64,000 bases of DNA from an uncultured Verrucomicrobiota bacterium (GTDB lineage Bacteria > Verrucomicrobiota > Verrucomicrobiia > Verrucomicrobiales > Verrucomicrobiaceae): positions 1 through 64,000 of the forward strand of contig CAINGK010000073.1 of assembly GCA_903848465.1 (NCBI GenBank), read 5' to 3'. The notes beneath the pieces are model-generated. The model saw nothing but the letters and a program-made list of their open reading frames with translations, was not told where the DNA came from and ran no database searches. Both the position numbers and the translations under genes were made by a program. Of the stretch, positions 18,782-26,966 are shown piece by piece. The first letter of the stretch is position 1. Each line of letters begins with the position of its first letter.

Positions 18782-19425
18782 TGAGCACTCCCGACGACCC
18801 CCCACGCATGGACCGCCGCAAGGCACTGCAATGGATGCTCACCGCCACGGCGACCATGGCCGTGCGTGATCCGAATCTCTTCGCGGCTGACGCCAGCCCC
18901 ATCAAAGCCCAGGGCTACGGGCCTGATCCCGTCATGGTGAAGATTTACAAGCCGGGTGATGTCTGGCCACTCACGCTTGCCGAGGCCCAGCGCCGCACCA
19001 CTCGCGCCCTGTGCGATGTCATCATGCCTGCGGATGAAACTTCACCCAGCGCCTCGGCTGTCGGAGTGCCGGACTTCATCGACGAATGGATCAGCTCTCC
19101 CTATCCTGCCCAGGCAGGTGATCGACGTCTTGTTCTCGAAGGCCTGCAATGGATCGATCAGGAAGCCAGTACCCGCTTTGGCAAAGTATTCCCCGATCTC
19201 ACACTCGAACAGCAAACCGCCATCTGCAGCGATCTGGCAGCCGCCAAACCGCAGCCCGCACACAAGAAGGCAGCGACCTTCTTCAAACGCTTCCGCGATC
19301 TCACTGCGGGAGGCTACTACACCACCCCCGAAGGCATGAAGGCCATCGGCTATGTGGGAAACATGCCCTCCGGCACCTTCGAAGGGCCTCCCATCGAAGC
19401 GCTAAAGCACGTGGGCTTGGCGTGA
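18781..19425 (+). CDS. Gluconate 2-dehydrogenase subunit 3 family protein with Tat-like signal
   Basis: 214 residues. The N-terminus carries MDRRKALQWMLTATATMAV, a twin-arginine-like signal. The body has the family's typical alternation: TLAEAQRRTTRALCDVIMPADETSPSASAVGVPDFIDEWIS, then QWIDQEASTRFGKVFPDLTLEQQTAIC and FFKRFRDLTAGGYYTTPEGMKAIGYVGNMPSGTFEGPP, the region that ends most subunit 3 proteins. Small subunits of this kind stabilise the flavoprotein and supply its export signal. Gluconate dehydrogenases normally also need a multiheme cytochrome subunit; none of the usual type is here, so the CxxCH proteins upstream are the obvious replacement electron acceptors. Confidence 0.85.
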   Translation: MSTPDDPPRMDRRKALQWMLTATATMAVRDPNLFAADASPIKAQGYGPDPVMVKIYKPGDVWPLTLAEAQRRTTRALCDVIMPADETSPSASAVGVPDFIDEWISSPYPAQAGDRRLVLEGLQWIDQEASTRFGKVFPDLTLEQQTAICSDLAAAKPQPAHKKAATFFKRFRDLTAGGYYTTPEGMKAIGYVGNMPSGTFEGPPIEALKHVGLA

Positions 19426-19441
19426 TCTTGGACATACTCTT

Positions 19442-20119
19442 ATGACATCACTCCGCCGTTCCATTCTCGCCTTCCTCGTCTTTGCCTGCATGGCAGTTCA
19501 AGCCTCCGCGCAGACCAGCTATCGCAAAGTTCTCTTCCTCGGCAACAGCATCACCAAACATGGCCCGAAAGCTGACATCGACTGGTCCGGCAACTGGGGC
19601 ATGGCGGCGACTGCTGAGGCGAACGACTACGTCCACCTCGTCACCAAAGCCCTGACAGAGAAAGCAGGCGCTGCACCCGAGGTGATGGTGAAGAACATCG
19701 CCGACTTTGAGCGTGCCTACTCAGGCTACGACGTTGCCGCCAAACTGAAGGATGCCATCGACTTCAAAGCAGACCTCATCATCCTTGCCATCGGCGAAAA
19801 CGTACCAGCTTTGAAAACAGCCGAGGACAAGGCCAAGCTACAAGCCAGTTTGACCACCTTGCTACACGCCTTAAAAGGTGAGCGGCAGCCCACGATTCTC
19901 GTCCGCAGTTGTTTCTGGGCCAACGCCGCCAAAGACGCAGCACTCCAGCAAGCCTGCACCGCCGTAGGCGGTGTTTACGTCAACATCAGCAGCCTGAGCA
20001 AAGATGAAGCGAACTACGGTCGGTCTGAGCGGCCCTACAAACACGCGGGCGTGGCGAATCACCCTGGCGACAAAGGCATGGCAGCTATTGCCGCGGCCTT
20101 GGTAAAGGCGGTGCCTTGA
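19442..20119 (+). CDS. Secreted SGNH/GDSL hydrolase
   Basis: 225 residues with a signal peptide ending near ASAQTS. SGNH blocks are LFLGNSITKHG (serine nucleophile in GNSIT), LAIGENVPAL (block III, GEN) and the C-terminal HPGDKGMAAIA with the catalytic histidine. It probably removes acyl or acetyl esters from a carbohydrate. It follows the subunit 3 gene by 16 bp and appears to close the GntR-headed operon. A palindromic element follows at 20137. Confidence 0.8.
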   Translation: MTSLRRSILAFLVFACMAVQASAQTSYRKVLFLGNSITKHGPKADIDWSGNWGMAATAEANDYVHLVTKALTEKAGAAPEVMVKNIADFERAYSGYDVAAKLKDAIDFKADLIILAIGENVPALKTAEDKAKLQASLTTLLHALKGERQPTILVRSCFWANAAKDAALQQACTAVGGVYVNISSLSKDEANYGRSERPYKHAGVANHPGDKGMAAIAAALVKAVP

Positions 20120-20136
20120 AAAGCGCGAGAGCGTTT

Positions 20137-20211
20137 TGGAGTGCGCCGGTCCTCCGGCGCTTTCGAGTGTAGCATTGCCTGCGGAAAGCTCCAGAGGACT
20201 GGAGCACTCCA
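20137..20211. repeat. 75-bp imperfect palindrome (REP-like) between convergent genes
   Basis: The outer arms TGGAGTGC (20137-20144) and GCACTCCA (20204-20211) enclose two hairpins: GCGCCGG/CCGGCGC (20143-20160, loop TCCT) and GCTCCAG/CTGGAGC (20188-20205, loop AGGA). The two halves are near inverted copies of each other. Such elements may act as terminators for the convergent genes on both sides or be non-autonomous mobile repeats. No T-run follows, so a simple intrinsic terminator is not evident. Confidence 0.7.
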
Positions 20212-20293
20212 GAACGCAAAGCGCACTCGTCTGTCAGCGCTCGTGAGGAGCCCTTGCACAAGGACCGTTCGTGCGAGGGGTTTCATCCACGGC

Positions 20294-21472
20294 TTATTGC
20301 TGTGATTTGAAATACTCAGCCGCTGCTGTGCGAAACTCAGCATCGGCAGGAGGTCTGCCGGTGCGTGTGATGCATTCCATGACGAACTGCCGCGCCCACT
20401 GGTAGTACAGACGGTGGGTTTCATAGATCGGCTGTTTGACACCCTTCTCGTCAATCATCCAGAATCCGCGCTGCCGTCCGTCCGCTTCGAGTTCATTGTT
20501 GTAGAGCTCCCAGTAGAGGATGAACGGGCAGCCCCATTCCAGCGTCGCATGAATGGTGATGAGTGAAAGGCGATTCTGCTCCTCCGGCGAGTGGTGCGGC
20601 TTGCCGTTGTGAAACACCGAGTAGCCGTATTCACCGATGAAGACGCGCTTTCCCTGAATGCCGGGTTTCGGCGTGAGCTTGGACTCGATGTAGCTGAGCA
20701 CGGCTTTGATGTCCTCCGGTTTGGGCTCGTTGGTGACGTCGTAAGCCGAGTAGGAGACAAAATCCACCGGCACATGGGGCAGTACCTGATTGACCCACGT
20801 GGGGCGGCCTTCGCGCAGGGAAATCGTCGGGTGGTTGAGCTCGGTATAATGCCAGACCTGGACATCTTGATGTGGCGTGTCGCGTTTGGCGTCGTCCACG
20901 GCACGCTGGCGGGTGTTCAGCCAGTCGATCATGCCCTGCACTTTTTCAGGCGTCATCTGGGCGTCAGCGGTTTTGCCGATGCCACCGCGCAGGAGGTTGT
21001 CGCCCTCCCAGTGCCCGAGATAGAAAGTCTTGCCGGTGCCGCTATAGCTTTTCAGCAGATGCGCCACAAGGGCATACATCTCCTGATACTCCAGTTCCGC
21101 ATGGGCTTTGGAGAAACCCTGCTTCCACGAAGTCTTCGCGAAAGGCTCGGCCCAAAGCTGAAAATGGGCAAAAGGCATGTCCAGCACCTTGCGATGGCTA
21201 GATTCGTCGCGTGCCAGTTCGACCAGCGAATGAGCGCCCGGGTACTGCTTCGGTTTGGGCCGCAGATCAAACTTCATGCAGCTTGCCCGCATGTCACGGA
21301 TGACCTCGGCGGACTCCACGAGAGGATCTTGGCGGGTGAACTGGTACTTACCACCAATGGCCTGGGTGCCGAGAATGTAGTTGAAGCGATCCACTTCGGG
21401 CAGTTCAGCGGCCTCCATACTTGCTGCGAATAACAAGAGGAACGTCAAAGGCTTGAAGGGGCGGGAGAGCAT
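20294..21472 (-). CDS. Secreted glycoside-hydrolase-like TIM-barrel protein
   Basis: 392 residues with a signal peptide (MLSRPFKPLTFLLLFAASMEA). The sequence has features of a clan GH-A type barrel: an acid/base candidate in VWHYTELNHP, a nucleophile candidate in VFIGEYGYSVF, and an aromatic-rich C-terminal strand FILYWELYNNE. I do not recognise a specific GH family, so the reaction is open. The start at 21472 is the ATG directly before the signal sequence; an earlier in-frame codon would add 21 residues. It is the only minus-strand gene in this part of the window and is divergent from the following PSD1 gene, with 107 bp between them that may hold both promoters. Confidence 0.55.
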   Translation of the reverse strand: MLSRPFKPLTFLLLFAASMEAAELPEVDRFNYILGTQAIGGKYQFTRQDPLVESAEVIRDMRASCMKFDLRPKPKQYPGAHSLVELARDESSHRKVLDMPFAHFQLWAEPFAKTSWKQGFSKAHAELEYQEMYALVAHLLKSYSGTGKTFYLGHWEGDNLLRGGIGKTADAQMTPEKVQGMIDWLNTRQRAVDDAKRDTPHQDVQVWHYTELNHPTISLREGRPTWVNQVLPHVPVDFVSYSAYDVTNEPKPEDIKAVLSYIESKLTPKPGIQGKRVFIGEYGYSVFHNGKPHHSPEEQNRLSLITIHATLEWGCPFILYWELYNNELEADGRQRGFWMIDEKGVKQPIYETHRLYYQWARQFVMECITRTGRPPADAEFRTAAAEYFKSQQ

Positions 21473-21579
21473 GCTGAGCCTCAGAGAAGCACGCTTTTCC
21501 TCCCAGGATACCCAAACAGGCGGGGATTTTGCCAATTTTCGTGTCCAAAAGCGTACTCCTTGCGCCTTTTACTCTCGAC

Positions 21580-24500
21580 ATGACACGGTCACGCCTCCCA
21601 GCCTTTCTTTTCCTACTCACCTGCCACACTGCGGGCGTGTCGCTTGCTGCTGACGATGATGCAACGCGTTCAGCGATGAAGTTTTTCGAAAACGAGGTGC
21701 GCCCGATCTTGGTAAAACGCTGCTACGACTGCCACAGTCAGACGAAACAGAAGGGCGGCCTGCGCGTGGACAACATCGGCTATTTGAAGGCTGGTGGTGA
21801 TACCGGGCCAGCACTGGTTCCCGGCCATCCGGAAAAATCAGCCTTGGTCGAGGCGATCCATTATGCCAATGCGGACTTTCAGATGCCGCCGAAGAACAAG
21901 CTGCCTGACGCTGAGATCGCGATTCTGGAAAAGTGGATCAAGCTTGGGGCAACTTGGCCGGAAGACTCGACGACAAAGGTCGTCATGACCGAAGGCGGCT
22001 TCACCGAAGAGCAGCGCAACTACTGGTTCTTCAAGCCCGTGGCCAAAGTCTCCCCGCCCAAAGTGAAGAGCCCATGGGTGCGGAATGACATCGACCGTTT
22101 CATCGTCGCGAAACAGATGGAGATGAAACTCGACCCGGCGGCAGCGGCAGATGCTAATGAGCTGGTGCGGCGCGTGTATTTTGATCTGCATGGCCTGCCC
22201 CCGACCCGTGAGCAGATCGACTCGTTTGTAAATGACAAGGACCCGCGTGCTTATGAGAAGCTCGTGGATGAACTGCTGGCCAGTCCTCAATACGGCGAGC
22301 GCTGGGCACAGCACTGGCTCGATCTCGTGCGCTATGCTGAGAGCGACGGTTACAATGCGGATGAGTATCGCCCATCCGTATGGCCTTACCGCGACTACGT
22401 CATCAAATCCTTCAACGACGACAAACCCTACGATCAGTTCGTGCGCGAGCAGCTTGCTGGCGATGAAATCGCGCCAAATGACCCGAGCGTGCTCATCGCC
22501 ACCTGCTTCCTGCGCAATCCGGTTTACGAATGGAACCAGCGCGATGTGCGCGGTCAGTGGGACATCATCCTCACCGATATGACCGACACCACGGGTGAAC
22601 TCTTTCTCGGCCTGAGCATGGGCTGCGCGCACTGCCACAATCACAAGTTCGATCCCATCCTGCAGAAGGACTACTACCGCCTGCGTGCCTTCCTCGCCCC
22701 GGTGCAATGGCGCGATGACATGAAGCTGGCGACTCCTGCGGAAAAGAAAGTTTTCGATGAACAGCAGGCCAAGTGGGAGACCGCCACTGCGGACATTCGC
22801 GCCAAGATGGACGCGCTGACAAATCCTCTGGTCGAGCCCAAGGTGGAGCGAGCACTGACGCGATTCACGGATGATCTGCAAGAAATGGTGCGCAAGCCGG
22901 ATGCGCAGCGCGAGGCCCTGGAAAAACAGCTCGCAGGATTGTGCGAGCGGCAGATGCAGCGTGAGCGCAAGACCTTTGATCCGATGAAGAGCCTCAAAAC
23001 GGACGAGCAAAAGGCGCAGTACAAGGCGCTGGCGGAAGAGCTGAAGAAGTTTGATGAACTCAAGCCCAAGCCTTTGTTGGATGCCTTTATTGCCACTGAT
23101 GCCGGGACTAAAGCGCCCTCGGTCTCACTCAAAACGCGCAAGGGAGAACAAGAAATCGCGCCGGGTTTCCTCACTTTGCTTGAGCCAAAGGAACCCGAGA
23201 TCAAACCCATCGGCAATTCCACCGGCCGCCGCACCGTCCTGGCAAACTGGATCACGCGACCCGACAACCGGCTCTCAACTCGCGTCATCGTGAACCGCGT
23301 GTGGCAGTACCATTTCGGCCGCGGCATCGTCGCGACGGCGAGCGACTTTGGCAAGCTGGGCGAGAAACCCACGCATCCCGAACTGCTCGACTACCTCACC
23401 ACCAAGTTCGTCGCGAATGGCTGGCACTTGAAGCCGCTGCATCGTGAGATCATGCTTTCCGCCACCTATCGCCAGACGGCTCGACGCGAACCAACGTCCG
23501 ACATTGCGAAGATCGACCCATCCAATCATTACCTGTGGCACTTCAATCCCCGCCGCCTCGATGCGGAGCAGGTGCGTGACGCGCTGCTGGCTGCCAGTGG
23601 GGAACTCGACGCAAAATCCGGCGGACCTTCCGAAGATGGCAACGGCACCCGCCGCTCCATCTACACGATGAAGAAGCGCAACAATCAGAACGAATTGCTG
23701 CGCGCGCTCGATGCACCTGCCGGATTTGCCAGCACCGCCGAACGTCAAAGCACCACGACCCCGACTCAGGCTCTGCAACTCCTCAACGGCGACTGGCTGC
23801 TGGCCCGTGCGCGCAAGCTGGCCGAGCGCGTGGAAAACATCAACGACGTCTGGCTCGCGGTCTTGGGTCGCATGCCGACCAAAATTGAACGCGAAAAAGC
23901 AGAGTCCTTTTTGAAAAAACGTGCGGGCACCGCGACTGCGCCCGTTGCTGCGAACGACGCGGATGAAAGCAGCGGCACATTCAAGGAGAACTCGCCGCAT
24001 GAGCGCCTTGTCGTCCAAAACGGTGAGGAGGAAGGTGATGAATTCACCGTCGAGGCCGTGGTAAGCCTCAACAGCATCGATGTAAACGCCTCGGTGCGCA
24101 CCATCGCCTCGCGTTGGAATGGTGGGAAAGACAGCCTTGAATCCTTCGGCTGGAGCCTCGGCGTGACGGGCGTGAAATCACGTTTCAAGCCACGCAATGT
24201 CATCATGCAACTCGTGGGCGAGGATGAAAACTCGAACATCGGCTATCAGGTGGTGCCCTCGGACATTCATATCGAACTGGGTCGCCGCTATCACATCGTC
24301 GCCCGTGTTTCCTGCACCGGCCACACTGTCAGTTTCACCGTGCGTGATCTCGATACACCGGGAGCTGCGCCGGAATCCGTCGTGGTGCCCATGGACATCC
24401 GCGCCAAGCTCAGCGCGGGCACCGCTCAGCTCGTGATTGGTGGTTTGAACAAACGTGCTCCCACTCACCAGTGGGACGGCAAGATCGAAGCCCTGCGTGT

Positions 24501-24717
24501 GGCCGGTGGCCTTCTCGATGACAAAACCCTCAATGCAGATGCGGAGAAATGGTCGGACGGTCTCGTCACCTGGCGTTCCGCAGATCCGCTGACTTCGCAG
24601 CTTGCGTGGTCAGGTTCGGACGCGAAAACCGTGGAGGCCGATGATCCATTCCATCAGGCCATGAATGATCTCTGCCAGGTCCTGCTGAACACGAACGAGT
24701 TCTTTTACCTTCACTAA
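21580..24717 (+). CDS. PSD1 protein with a laminin-G-like domain inserted in its C-terminal part
   Basis: 1045 residues with a signal peptide. The N-terminal heme domain has CYDCH and FQMPPKNKLPD. DUF1549 (NDIDRFIVAKQMEMKLDPA, RWAQHWLDLVRYAESDGYN, MGCAHCHNHKFDPI) and DUF1553 (RVIVNRVWQYHFGRGIVATASDFG, FNPRRLDAEQVRDALLAAS, STTTPTQALQLLNGDWLL) follow. Between the DUF1553 helices and its final segment NDLCQVLLNTNEFFYLH lies about 220 residues resembling a concanavalin/laminin-G jelly roll (about 825-1015), an insertion absent from the other PSD1 protein here. That module might bind a carbohydrate. The ATG at 21580 is preferred because the signal sequence starts there. A DUF1501 gene follows after 4 bp. 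Confidence 0.85.
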   Translation: MTRSRLPAFLFLLTCHTAGVSLAADDDATRSAMKFFENEVRPILVKRCYDCHSQTKQKGGLRVDNIGYLKAGGDTGPALVPGHPEKSALVEAIHYANADFQMPPKNKLPDAEIAILEKWIKLGATWPEDSTTKVVMTEGGFTEEQRNYWFFKPVAKVSPPKVKSPWVRNDIDRFIVAKQMEMKLDPAAAADANELVRRVYFDLHGLPPTREQIDSFVNDKDPRAYEKLVDELLASPQYGERWAQHWLDLVRYAESDGYNADEYRPSVWPYRDYVIKSFNDDKPYDQFVREQLAGDEIAPNDPSVLIATCFLRNPVYEWNQRDVRGQWDIILTDMTDTTGELFLGLSMGCAHCHNHKFDPILQKDYYRLRAFLAPVQWRDDMKLATPAEKKVFDEQQAKWETATADIRAKMDALTNPLVEPKVERALTRFTDDLQEMVRKPDAQREALEKQLAGLCERQMQRERKTFDPMKSLKTDEQKAQYKALAEELKKFDELKPKPLLDAFIATDAGTKAPSVSLKTRKGEQEIAPGFLTLLEPKEPEIKPIGNSTGRRTVLANWITRPDNRLSTRVIVNRVWQYHFGRGIVATASDFGKLGEKPTHPELLDYLTTKFVANGWHLKPLHREIMLSATYRQTARREPTSDIAKIDPSNHYLWHFNPRRLDAEQVRDALLAASGELDAKSGGPSEDGNGTRRSIYTMKKRNNQNELLRALDAPAGFASTAERQSTTTPTQALQLLNGDWLLARARKLAERVENINDVWLAVLGRMPTKIEREKAESFLKKRAGTATAPVAANDADESSGTFKENSPHERLVVQNGEEEGDEFTVEAVVSLNSIDVNASVRTIASRWNGGKDSLESFGWSLGVTGVKSRFKPRNVIMQLVGEDENSNIGYQVVPSDIHIELGRRYHIVARVSCTGHTVSFTVRDLDTPGAAPESVVVPMDIRAKLSAGTAQLVIGGLNKRAPTHQWDGKIEALRVAGGLLDDKTLNADAEKWSDGLVTWRSADPLTSQLAWSGSDAKTVEADDPFHQAMNDLCQVLLNTNEFFYLH

Positions 24718-24721
24718 CACC

Positions 24722-26128
24722 ATGAGCTGCAATCGATTCGACCTTCCCAACACGCGCCGCGAGTTTCTGCAGACCGCCGGCTGCGGTTTTGGTGCCGTGG
24801 CGCTGGCCGGTTTGATGGGCGGGCAAAACGCTTCTGCCGCCACGACGCTGCCACAGCGTGCCGCCAAGGCCAAGAGTGTGATCTTCCTCTTCATGGAAGG
24901 CGGCCCCAGCCATCTCGACACCTTTGATTACAAGCCGCTTGTGAACAAACTCGCGGGCCAGCAACTGCCAGCGAGTTTTAAGGCACCGATCACCGCCATG
25001 GGGGAATCCAAGTCACCGCTGCTCGAATGCAAACGCACCTGGAAACAGTACGGCCAGGGTGGCCTGTGGATCTCGGACTGGTTTCAAAACGTGGCACAGC
25101 ATGCGGACGACCTCGCGGTGATCCATTCTTGCGCTTCAAGCGGCATCAATCACGCCGGTGGCGTCTGCTCCATGAATACCGGCTCCGTCTTCGGCGGGCG
25201 GCCTTCGCTTGGTGCCTGGGCTTCCTATGGTCTGGGTTCTGAAAATCAAAATCTGCCCGGCTTTGTGGTCATCAAAGACAGCGAAGCCACCGTGGTGAAT
25301 GGTGTGCGCAACTGGGGCAATGGCTTCATGCCTGCTGTCTATCAAGGCGTGGAGTTCAACTCCGATGGCGTGCCAATCAAATACCTCGACAATCCCAAAG
25401 GCGTGGATCGCAAGCGCCAGCGCGACAAACTCGACCTGCTCGGTGCCTTGAACCGCGACTACGGCGCAACTCGTGCCAGCAACACGGAGCTCGACGCCCG
25501 CATCCGCGGTTATGAACTCGCCTACAAGATGCAGGCCGAGGCGCCGCAGGCGGTGGATCTCAGCAAGGAAACCGAGGCCACGAAGAAGCTCTACGGCATG
25601 GACAACGAAGCCACGGCGGTCTTTGGTCGCAACTGCCTGCTCGCCCGTCGCCTCGTCGAAAACGGCGTGCGTTTCATCCAGCTTTACAGCGGTGCTGGCA
25701 GCAAGTGGGACAGCCACAAGGGCATCGAGGTGAATCACTCGAAACTCTGCAATGCCGTTGATCGCCCCATCGCGGGCCTGCTTGCCGATCTGAAAGCACG
25801 CGGCCTGCTCGACGAAACCCTCGTCATCTGGGGCGGCGAATTTGGCCGCACCCCCATGAGCGAGCAAGGCGATGGCCGCGACCACAACCCCACCGGCTTC
25901 ACCATGTGGATGGCCGGCGGCGGCGTGAAAGGCGGCCAGACTTACGGTGCCACCGATGACCTCGGCCTCTATGCAGTCGAAGACCGCCTGCATGTGCATG
26001 ACATCCATTCGACCATCCTCTATTTGATGGGCCTTGATCACACCAAGCTCGTCTATAACCACAAGGGCCGTCCCGAGCGCATCGATCAAAACGAAGGTCA
26101 TCCGATGACCAAACTGCTGGGTGAGTAA
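24722..26128 (+). CDS. DUF1501 protein with Tat-like signal, second PSD1 partner
   Basis: 468 residues, start MSCNRFDLPNTRREFLQTAGCGFGAVAL with a twin-arginine motif (TRREFLQT). Conserved blocks are FLFMEGGPSHLDTFDYKP, CSSGINHAGGVCSMNTGS as SCASSGINHAGG, GVRFIQLYSGAGSKWDSH, LVIWGGEFGRTPMSE and DHNPTGFTMWMAGGGVKGG. It is of the same family as the DUF1501 protein at 11232 but clearly diverged. The last 12 codons (26093-26128) recur, with mostly silent differences, at 26853-26888 behind the AT-rich gene that follows. Confidence 0.85.
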   Translation: MSCNRFDLPNTRREFLQTAGCGFGAVALAGLMGGQNASAATTLPQRAAKAKSVIFLFMEGGPSHLDTFDYKPLVNKLAGQQLPASFKAPITAMGESKSPLLECKRTWKQYGQGGLWISDWFQNVAQHADDLAVIHSCASSGINHAGGVCSMNTGSVFGGRPSLGAWASYGLGSENQNLPGFVVIKDSEATVVNGVRNWGNGFMPAVYQGVEFNSDGVPIKYLDNPKGVDRKRQRDKLDLLGALNRDYGATRASNTELDARIRGYELAYKMQAEAPQAVDLSKETEATKKLYGMDNEATAVFGRNCLLARRLVENGVRFIQLYSGAGSKWDSHKGIEVNHSKLCNAVDRPIAGLLADLKARGLLDETLVIWGGEFGRTPMSEQGDGRDHNPTGFTMWMAGGGVKGGQTYGATDDLGLYAVEDRLHVHDIHSTILYLMGLDHTKLVYNHKGRPERIDQNEGHPMTKLLGE

Positions 26129-26888
26129 GCCAACAGGAGTGAGCTCAAATTTCTGAGGTTCGCCCGATAAGGGATGTCACATCAGATATTTCGACGTCGT
26201 GTTTTTTCAAGCCGTAGTAATCACGAGTTTTTGAAACGCCTTCGCCATATGTCTGCTGAATGCGAGCCAATATCTCTGGCTGTTTCTGAAGGACGCTGCT
26301 CAATGCTCGTCCACCCTGAAGAAACTTTAACGTGTGTGTGGTTCCGACTACATATAAAATTTTCCGCTTCTCCGTCTTGTATTCTGCCAATTCGAAGAAG
26401 TCTTTGAAAACTCCGTTCTGTCTGATGGACTCGGGTCCGCCTTTCCAATCTATGAATTTATATTCGGCGATTCGAATATTGGTTTCCAAGTCGAATTTTC
26501 TTCCAGTATTTCCTGCTCCTAGTGAAAGGCTTTGAATCACCTCTCCAGGTTCTAAAATTTTTGGCAGTGAAAGTAAGATTCCTGCCGCATGGATGACAAC
26601 ATTGATCTGACTTGCTAGTTGTTTTATTGATACCGCAGACGTCATCAAAACATCATTGATGGCACGATCGCCATAAAAGACATTCAATTGCCCGGCATCG
26701 TATCCCACTATGCTTGATTCGATTACTGAGAGGCTGTCTGTCAATGACTTGCCCTGAAAATTTTGAATTAGTTCGATGGCCTGATTTAAAATCATTTCGG
26801 ATTAGAGTGATGAGGCTGGAACGTCGAGGTTGAATGTGGAAACTTCAAGAGCGAAGGTCATCCAATGACTAAACTTCTGGGTGTGTGA
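26093..26888. repeat. Direct repeat of the DUF1501 3' end bounding an AT-rich insert
   Basis: Copies lie at 26093-26128 and 26853-26888, 36 bp each, 31 bases equal. Both read EGHPMTKLLG and a stop (taa or tga); three of the five differences are silent third-position changes. The 724 bp between them are nearly filled by one low-GC gene on the other strand. This is the pattern left when an element integrates at the 3' end of a gene and rebuilds that end, or when a related gene end is imported with the insert. No integrase was found inside. Confidence 0.75.
26145..26795 (-). CDS. Probable PD-(D/E)XK nuclease-fold protein, AT-rich, likely acquired
   Basis: 216 residues. The core GAGNTGRKFDLETN, then RIAEYKFIDWKGGPESIRQN gives the D...ExK pattern of the PD-(D/E)XK superfamily (Asp in KFDLE, Glu and Lys in AEYK). 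Strand-rich LYVVGTTHTLKFLQGGRALSSVL follows. This domain occurs in uncharacterised single-gene proteins; I recall similar ones but cannot name a function. The base composition is far lower in GC than any neighbour, codon use differs, and the gene is bounded by a duplicated DUF1501 end, all signs of horizontal transfer. A defence or mobile-element role is conceivable but not shown. There is no clear ribosome binding site. Confidence 0.7.
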   Translation of the reverse strand: MILNQAIELIQNFQGKSLTDSLSVIESSIVGYDAGQLNVFYGDRAINDVLMTSAVSIKQLASQINVVIHAAGILLSLPKILEPGEVIQSLSLGAGNTGRKFDLETNIRIAEYKFIDWKGGPESIRQNGVFKDFFELAEYKTEKRKILYVVGTTHTLKFLQGGRALSSVLQKQPEILARIQQTYGEGVSKTRDYYGLKKHDVEISDVTSLIGRTSEI

Positions 26889-26966
26889 TCACTGTGGTGG
26901 TGAGTCCACTTCACCAGCATGATTCCTTTGCAAAGCCTTCGCGAAGTTGTCCGTTTGGTTTTGATC

